Made by a program: the position numbers and the translations under genes. Of a stretch of DNA of 64,000 bases, positions 57,084 through 64,000 are shown one piece after another. Each line of letters starts with the position of its first letter. Position 1 is the stretch's first letter. The notes under the pieces were generated by a model. That model made no database searches and was not told the DNA's origin. It was given only the letters and a program-made list of their open reading frames with translations. Source of the DNA: Phoronis australis (lineage: Eukaryota > Phoronida > Phoronidae); NCBI GenBank assembly GCA_002633005.1, contig NMRA01000055.1:918954-982953 (forward strand). The letters are read 5' to 3'.

Positions 57084-57379
57084 CCGGAAATGGCGCGTCA
57101 CGAGTGAGCTGTTTTCAAAATGACGACAAACTTTCATTTGTTACAAAAGGCAGAAAATTATGCAAGAAAATGATGTACATTATATTGTTTTTCACTTAAA
57201 TGACTCCCAGGCAAGTTGGTTATCTTGAATTCCAGATTTTGCATGCACCCCCTGTTGGTCTTTAGCTCTACATGTTGTTACAGGTTTCACGGCGAAGTGA
57301 CGAGCAGAACTACCCTGGCTAAGTTCAATTTCGAGGTCTGACGGTGCTCAATGCACAGTGGTAGCGAGCTGTATTTTGA

Positions 57380-58150
57380 CGATAGTCTTCATACAGCTAG
57401 CTGGCTGGCTAAGTGATAGGCAACACGTAGCCCCTCAGTTGGCCGGTTAGGGGCTACAATACTTCCCATCGCTTTCAGTACGCATTTCGTCCCATGTATT
57501 TTAAACAGGTGGTTGGCCAAATCCAGCCGATTTTTAGTTTTCACCTCGTCAAAAATACATTCTACACTCAAAACTAGCAATTAAAAATGAGCTTGCTTTC
57601 TTAAGTGATCCTTTCTGCTTCTTCACGTCTTCTATGAAGCATATCTACTAGAATTAAGGTGACGTTGGAGAAGAATTCCAACTCCACTTTTTGGTCACCG
57701 TTAACTTTTTCACCGCGCGTGCGATAACCACAAAGTATGTCAACTGAGTCACGTGAGTTAGACAAATGCTAGCGCGAGACTGAGCGAAGCGCGTGACACT
57801 AGAGCGCGACACTTGCAGAATAGCATGAGAAGGTATCAGGTGAAACTTGTAAGATGTGTGTCCCTTGGACTTTATATTCGGCAACATGCGTGATTTCGCG
57901 TAACTTCACATAACTTCCTCAAAATGGCACCCGGTAAGAGAAACTTGAGCAAACCGCGACAGGTTTTCAACGATTTGTTCAAATTATCTTGACTGAATTG
58001 TTTTCAGACTTATGGTTGTTTATAACTTCACGTACATAATATGCACATTTCATTTGATTTTATTTCCTGTATATTGAAATGAGTAACTTTTTGTGGGGAT
58101 GTACTATTGCCCTGGATGCCGCAGGCATCCAGGGTGATGTAATTGCCTAG
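57380..58150 (+). repeat. Interspersed repeat family R1, copy 2
   Basis: Parallel to 1261-1900 and 61890-62385. It is flanked by two direct copies of a block of about 45 bp (GACGATAGTCTTCATACAGC at 57378 and GACAATAGTCTTCATACAGC at 58179). Ends near GGATGCCGCAGGCATCC, a small palindrome. Confidence 0.75.
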
Positions 58151-58302
58151 CTAAGTGATAGCCTGCCTAGCTGTATTTCGACAATAGTCTTCATACAGCT
58201 GGCTGGTTGAAAAATCCAAAGTGAGTCATGGAATGATCGCAATTATTGGAGAAGGGCACCAGCCTGCAGACACTTTTGTGGCCTGAGAACCAACTACAAG
58301 CC

Positions 58303-58952
58303 ACTAACTGGTCACGGTCACAGGCGTCCTCAGCTTCTAATCGCGTCCCCAATATACTACATATAATACTACAAGGTTATGACACTCGGGACTAGAAATT
58401 CCACAGGTGCTTCGATTCAGCTGTCCATGTCAAAGACATAACTCAATAAATTTACACAAAAAAGGGGTTCAACAAACCATGAGAAATTGATTTTTCTTAT
58501 AATACCATTCACGGTGTCCTGCTCCAGTGAGTTCGCAAGAAATTCGCAGTCAAAGCACAAAAATGTTCCCAAAATGCCAAACACACTTTGCACTTTGACG
58601 GTTCGAGGTCAAGGACGGCACGGAAATTGCCAGTTTGTCGCTTAAAGTCACGATGTCGATAACGCCGTAATTCATAGGTAATTTCTGTACCGTCCTTAAT
58701 CTCAAACCGTGCTTTGACAGCAAATTTCTTGCGAACTCTTTGAAGCAGGACACCGTGAATGGTATTATAAGAAAGAACAATTTCTCATGGTTTGTTGAAC
58801 CCGTTTTGAACTTTATTGAGTTTTGTGTTTGATATGGACGGCTGAATCGAAGCACCTATGGAATTTCTAGTCCCGAGTGTCATACCTTGTAGTATTATAT
58901 GTAGTGTATTGGGGACGATCAGAAGCTAAGAACGCCTGTGGTCATGGTTAGT
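58303..58952. mobile_element. 650-bp foldback element
   Basis: The arms are inverted copies along almost their whole length: CACAGGCGTCCTCAGCTTCT, ACATATAATACTACAAGG and GACACTCGGGACTAGAAATT on the left reappear reversed at the right. The hairpin continues to the centre near 58640 (TCAAGGACGGCACGGAAATT against GGTAATTTCTGTACCGTCCT). No coding content. Confidence 0.9.
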
Positions 58953-59771
58953 CAACAATTATGATCCAAAACAATACAATTTGAATTTCAATGAATAAGG
59001 ACCTCAACAAGAAGTGGAGCCAGAACTCATAAGCATGTCAAGCACCACTTAACTTGATGCTACTTTCCAACGACTGGTAATCAATGTCTACGGATAACAA
59101 CGGGCCTGCTGGAGAAAATGAATGACATGTGAGGCAAGTTGTATACCGGATTTAGATCTCAGACATGTCTGCCAGGCAGTGGACACCATTCAGACAATGT
59201 AACTCACCAGTTTAGCGACACGATCGGCGGCTTGTTAGTCTATCAACCTGTCATAATGGTTGATGTAGGATGCGCTGAGGATCAGGGAACCATTCGGTAT
59301 CAGCTGAATTTTAAATCAATGATGTACCGACGATTATTTATGAAAAGTTAGATGGTATCAAAATTAACCCGCGCCAAAATTGCAAAGGCCGAGTCACGGT
59401 ATAGATGCGCAGCAATCACCTATAAAAGAGTTCGACAGATTGAAAGTTAATTGCAAAATATCCTATGTTTGTTTTCAATTACGCTTGACAAAATAGGTCA
59501 CAGGTTATATTTTATTTGAAATTTCACACATAACGACAAAAATAAGTTCGGAATTTTGAGCGAACAATTACTCGCGGAACAGTTTTGACATTTAGAGCAA
59601 GATCTTTGAAAGTAGTCCTCATCCGGGTGATCCATAAATATTCCAAGATGTCAGCGCCCAGGAAGGTTTTTGTGGTCGGCGTCGGAATGACAAAGGTATT
59701 CTCAAATGCAACTTTTTTGCGGGAAAATTGTTTAAAATCTTTAATAATTAACAGATAATGACGCAACTTAC

Positions 59772-59963
59772 TGTCCATAGTGTGCATGTTGTCCTTGTCT
59801 AAGGTAGCTGTGTCTGTGAGTGAGACCTTGACCTGGGCTGGGGCCCTGTCATTTTGTCAGTGTCACTGAGCGAGTCAATGCTGATTACGTAACCAGGGAG
59901 GGTAATGATCTGATGAAGGTCTCGGGTTTCTGGACTGGTGATTTTCTGACAACTCCTTGTCAT
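59772..59963 (-). other. Possible isolated minus-strand exon, unrecognised
   Basis: The minus strand has a good donor (GGACA then GTAAGTTGCG) at 59771. Before it the frame reads VKVSLTDTATLDKDNMHTMD, preceded by a CCCAG acceptor-like site. The overlapping frame further upstream reads LHQIITLPGYVISIDSLSD. No domain is recognised. Could be a 5' exon of an unknown gene or chance. Confidence 0.2.
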
Positions 59964-60130
59964 TAGGTGACATAGAATAGTTGATGGTCTGCTCGAACTT
60001 CATTCTTTTTTTCTAGTACAAGAATTTTACACTATTAATTACAGTTACACAACTTCACAAGTGCGTGATGTATAATTCAGTACTCACAGTAGCGCCAGGG
60101 TGCTGTGGCACATGATGGACCCTGCCCAGC

Positions 60131-60925
60131 TAAAAATTGGGTAATTGTTTACAATATGACGACATTGACTTACACATATGATTTTGGTATCGTTTGATTC
60201 CTTGCAAAGTTATCTTTCCAAAAATACTTAGAAATTCGTCTTACCCCATTCTTTTAATACTTTATCGGGAAACTTCTGCTCGCACTATTTCCCGGTACGC
60301 GGTAGTAATACCGCCACGTTGAATGCAAGGAGTCACCTGGTGGTCAAAAACTTAACTAATCTACCGACTTCTATAGATTGTAGCTTTTCATAAGGTCAAA
60401 TTGACCGAGACTCGTTTTTCTCCCGCCCGAGTTACGGTGCCAAGGGTTCGAATTCGATCCTATAGTGACCCTGGTACGCATCTGTTAGCACGAAACCGCG
60501 AAAAAAGCGGAAGCTGTTTTTGAGGTTCTTATTTGTGAAAATGGTATCCACTTCAGACAATTTCGTGGAAAAATGGTCAAATGGTCACAATTATAAAAAA
60601 ATTGGAACAGGTGAAATGCTGCTACTAATTGTTCCTCCATATCATGTCGGAAAAACTTTAGCTGGAATCTCGCACAGGCAAACACCATTCAAAATCAATG
60701 ATGCTGTTTCATTCATTAACAACAGGTGTCGCTGTAATCTTGAGTTGAGCTAACATGGCGGTGTCAACCGGGAAATAGTGCGAACCGAAATTCGACAATA
60801 AAATACGGAGGTAGGGGATAAATTCATATATTTTTGGAAAGATAACGTTTCAAGGAATTGAACGATACCAAAATCATGTGTGTAGGTCAATGTCGTCATA
60901 TTGTAAACAATTACCAAAAATTGAC
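60131..60925. mobile_element. Non-autonomous element with long terminal inverted repeats, about 0.8 kb
   Basis: TAAAAATTGGGTAATTGTTT then ACAATATGACGACATTGACT and CATATGATTTTGGTATCGTT at the left are mirrored at 60811-60925. Inverted blocks continue inwards (TCGCACTATTTCCCGG against CCGGGAAATAGTGCGA). The 60520-60753 ORF is internal; it begins at ATGCGATTC-type sequence without a transposase motif. Confidence 0.8.
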
Positions 60926-61496
60926 TGTCGGACAACCATCGTCCGACAGTTGGAGTTCGCTAATGCAAACACAATAGCCCATTGAATTCAGTCCAGCTGC
61001 TTGGGCTGCATAGCCACACGTACGTAATCCTTTACTGACACCGCATTTATGCCATTAAACTACATACCTGTCGACTGTTGGCAAAAAAACTGAAGTTTAT
61101 TTAAAAAATGTACCTGCTTAACCAAATTTCTCGCGAGAAACTAAGCATTTTAGAACTTTGAATTTTCTTTCTAGGCCACTGAAAGTGAAGTTTTTATTGA
61201 TGTAAGAATTTACTACCTTGTGTATGAGCAGAGCATATGAATTTACAAAGGGTATGTTGTGATTCGTCTCCACGAGGCAACTTATAATTTCCAACCAAAA
61301 GACCAAAATGTACCATAATCATTTTTTTGCAATAAAACGCAAGTCCCAGAATATATCATATTACACAATAATGAGAAATATTGAAATGAATAGCAACTGA
61401 GAACTTGTTTTTAAGCGTAGGTATACATTAGTCATTTTCCGAAGTAAACAATCCCACGTGCTTCAGTTATCGTGATGTCTGAGCAGGTAGTATGCG

Positions 61497-62993
61497 ATGG
61501 CGGATTTTTTCATAGTAGATGAGAAGTGCCATGCTGTGGGTACTAGTAAGTGTGGCTACTGGGCAGTCGCTGACCGGATGAGCGTGTAAGCACTAATCTG
61601 TTTCGCTAAGTTTCCAGACTGGCCTGGACACAAAACTCGACGGAGAGGTGGACTCAAGTGAAATTTGACACCATCCACTACAAAGCTCATGGGCTAGAGG
61701 TAAGTACTAAAGGCTAAAGTAGACAGTGATAAGATAAAATCAGAGAATGGTGTGCATTTTAACGTATTACTTCTTGTGCGTTAGGTCTACTATTTTTGTT
61801 ATGGGTCGAAATTAAATTGAATTGCATGTGAAACTATTACTGGCCTTCCCCGTATCAATTGTTTCTCGCAAGCCTGTTTCCATGTAAGTTGGCCTCCCCC
61901 TAGGCAACACGTAGCCTCTCGGCTGACTATGTATGGGGTAGGAGCTACATTACTCATATTCTGTTGGCCTAATGATTTCATCCCGTGTATTTTACACAAG
62001 GGGGTAGACGAAATCCGCTTTAAATGACATTTTCATATTGTCAAAAATGCATTTTGCGCTTAAAATTTTCACTTAAAAAAGTGCTTACTTTCTTCAGCGA
62101 TTCCTTTTGGTTGCGTACATATCTTCCATGAAGCATGTTTATAGGAAGTAAGATGACTTTGGCGAAGAATTCAAACTCCACCTTTTAGTCTGACGTGAGT
62201 TAGGCAAGGATAAGCGCAAGACTGAGTGAAGCGCGTGACCTGGCGCATGACACTTGCAAAAATAGCATGGGAGATATCAGATGGAATTTGTAAGATTCGT
62301 GTTCCTTGGACTTTTTGTTTGTCAACAGGCGTGATTTCATGCAACTTCCTCGGCATTCAAGGCGATGTAATTGCCTAACCTACCCCTAATAACTAATGTC
62401 TTTCAGAGTTCGATTTTAAGCTGAATTGTTGGTCTAGGGGTCCAATGTTCATTCATGGTTTTAAGTTGCACTTGTAAACACAGGCACTTCAGCAGCGGGA
62501 AATTTGGGGAGGGTGGGGATTTTCATAGGCTTCAATAATTGCATTCAAAAGTGATGAAACCTTCAACATTAAAAAATATAGAATTAGTCTTTTGTTTTAA
62601 CTAATATTTTTCCTTCTGTACACTTCGTGTTTCATACTTGCCTTTGAGGAAAAGTGAATGGGGTTTTCAACAAGTCGGGTATGTGTTATGAATTCTAACT
62701 TTGTATGCCTTTTTTCAGTCAGTGGAATTGTCAGAAGGAAACAAAGCAGAGGTCCCAAAGCAAGAGCGTCCTCCCACTGGAAAACATTGGTTGATGGTGA
62801 TACAGTGAACTACTTAACACGAGATGGAGAACAAACAAGGATTACAAAATCCATGAATGTTTTTATGCGAGAAGTAGCTAAAGAAGAATTAGGAGTGATA
62901 AAATGGGAGGACATAATGCCAGTTACGAATGACAGTTCACACTTCTCGTCACATTGGGTTAATTGCAGCATCCCCTGCAATAGTCCTATCTAA
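61497..62993 (+). CDS. Possible unknown gene, start and internal exons (structure uncertain)
   Basis: An ATG in good context (GCGATGGCGG) opens MADFFIVDEKCHAVGT, followed by donor-like GTAAGTGTGG at 61546. An open segment at 61611-61701 reads LAWTQNSTERW and KFDTIHYKAHGLE and ends at a strong donor GAG/GTAAGTACT. A pyrimidine-rich acceptor TTTTTTCAG (62711-62718) begins another open segment to 62993, which in one frame reads SGIVRRKQSRGPKARASSHW and VNYLTRDGEQTRITKSMNVF. The phase of the middle donor does not fit that frame; it fits a second frame (SVELSEGNKAEVPKQERPPT) that stops after about 30 codons. An undetected exon, an indel or a non-coding transcript could explain this. The first intron would be only about 65 nt. 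No domain is recognised. Confidence 0.3.
61890..62385 (+). repeat. Interspersed repeat family R1, copy 3
   Basis: Same block order as copies 1 and 2 (CCGTGTATTTTACAC, GTCAAAAATGCATTTTG, CCATGAAGCATG, CAAACTCCACC, GCAAGACTGAGTGAAGCGCG, CTTGGACTTTTTG, CAACTTCCTC), with an internal deletion relative to copy 2. It would lie in an intron of the possible plus-strand gene. Confidence 0.75.
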
Positions 62994-63068
62994 CATGCTG
63001 AGAACCAGTTTTGATGTCGTTTGTTCAGCGGAAAAAACTGGTTCTCGAAATGTAGGCATGATATATAC
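62970..63068. mobile_element. Hairpin MITE family M1, copy 8 (inverted orientation)
   Basis: CTGCAATAGTCCTATCTAAC then ATGCTGAGAACCAGTTTTG; the loop carries GTTTGTTCAGC, the complement of the loop of copy 3; right arm AAAAACTGGTTCTCG. The TAA that closes the upstream open frame lies inside the left arm. Confidence 0.8.
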
Positions 63069-63904
63069 CACTGTGGGTTGTGGCAGTACCTTGCTGTTTG
63101 CTAGGTGCTAGTTTTGAGCTGTGCTATAGAGAAGTGCTATATGAACATCGTTATTTAAACTTTGCTTCAGTTTTGTAAATGAAAGCTATGTGATTTTATC
63201 ATTCATTTTTTTGAAATTTCCAGTTTTAAGTCCAAACTTGTGGCAGTCTTTCTGTATATCACACAATGTCGTTGGCATGATTTTTTGTTCCCACAACACG
63301 ACGTGGGAGACTTATTCACAAAGGTCTGTCTGCGTGTCATACAATGTCATTGGCGTGACGTCTCGAAAGGGAATCTGCAGATTTTTTTTATATTTTACAC
63401 TGAGGTGTAGGGGGGACACCTCCAAGCGTCATTTGATATTGCTTTGAATAGGGGTTCTGCCATGCTCTTAAATTCCCCTTGTATTTTTACAAACATGAAT
63501 TTATCAATATTTCAGTTTCGTGAAGCAGTTGCCAGGCTTATTTCTTATATCAAGCTTTGCTCATTTCGTTTTGATGTAACCTTCAGGTTCATTTCTAATG
63601 TTGTGGAGCAGGCCAATGACTTGTTGCTGCTGTTTGTGTTGTAATTGATCTCACACTTAAACAAGTGTTGTAGAATATTAAAAGGGGTTCTATTCTATAA
63701 AGTATATTATTGTACATACTTCATTGATGTTTAGACTTATTGTACAGTCTACACTTGTCATGCTGGTGTTTAGTGTATACTTTGTGTCAGTGATTATTAA
63801 GTAATTCTGATGTTGATGTTAGTTGATACAATCTGAAGTTTTACATTGTATTAAACAGTACACACCATGGATTTTTGCACATTTTGAATTACCGGTGGCC
63901 ACAG
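63069..63904 (+). other. Probable 3' UTR or intergenic sequence
   Basis: ORFs at 63190-63447 and 63444-63644 are short and show no recognisable content; both are preceded by acceptor-like pyrimidine tracts (TTTCCAG at 63222, ATTTCAG at 63515). A 33-residue tail from the second (FREAVARLISYIKLC...) cannot be placed. Confidence 0.3.
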
Positions 63905-63910
63905 AATAAA
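63905..63910 (+). terminator. Candidate poly(A) signal
   Basis: AATAAA followed 35 nt later by a T/GT-rich stretch (TTTATTTTGTGTAATTAG). Could end the possible gene starting at 61.5 kb. Confidence 0.4.
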
Positions 63911-64000
63911 TGTATGACGTAAAATTTAGCAAAACCCATGTTTATTTTGTGTAATTAGCTCGAAATTTTGATTTTTCTTTCAATTTTGCCAGTTTTCACA

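Noticed and set aside
60425-60475. GGGTTCGAATTCGATCC resembling a tRNA T-arm (tRNA gene)
   Set aside because: No matching acceptor stem, D-arm or anticodon arm could be folded around it, and it lies in a foldback element.

Overview
This is an AT-rich stretch of nuclear DNA from a metazoan. Long introns with GT..AG borders, a tRNA-derived SINE, many MITEs, non-LTR and Penelope-like debris and a repetitive prohormone-like gene suggest a marine invertebrate. An anthozoan cnidarian fits best, but that is inference; no marker in the window fixes the taxon.

The dominant gene occupies about 13.0-51.1 kb on the minus strand. It is the orthologue of the cohesin loader NIPBL / Nipped-B / SCC2. I traced 43 coding exons that join in a single open frame of 6,243 nt (2,080 residues plus stop), all with GT..AG introns and consistent phases. 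The protein begins with the MAU2-binding amino terminus and continues through a Tyr/Pro/Gln/Ser low-complexity region with basic clusters. It then has the long HEAT-repeat solenoid and ends in a Lys/Glu/Asp-rich tail. The start codon is in an exon with an upstream splice acceptor, so at least one 5' UTR exon lies above 51.13 kb and was not located.

Region 0-13 kb is mostly repeat: a G-rich minisatellite, a copy of a roughly 0.6 kb interspersed family, a decayed non-LTR reverse transcriptase (about 4.9-5.4 kb), foldback elements, and one compact gene of interest at 8.57-8.86 kb on the plus strand. That gene encodes a 94-residue secreted precursor with a signal peptide, a CPPPC peptide and four tandem W-I-[HQR]-T-T-P units, each ending in Gly plus basic residues. 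This is the architecture of an amidated neuropeptide prohormone, and I do not recognise the family.

The NIPBL introns hold at least two MITE families, a SINE nested inside a MITE with a clear target duplication, a Penelope-like 3' end, several minisatellites, and two small tandem duplications that copy splice acceptors together with exon edges. A 119-bp perfect-looking duplication separated by one N is probably an assembly artefact.

Region 51-64 kb has four foldback or terminal-inverted-repeat elements, two more copies of the interspersed family, and a possible plus-strand gene start at 61.5 kb with a poly(A) signal at 63.9 kb. The structure of that last gene is uncertain.
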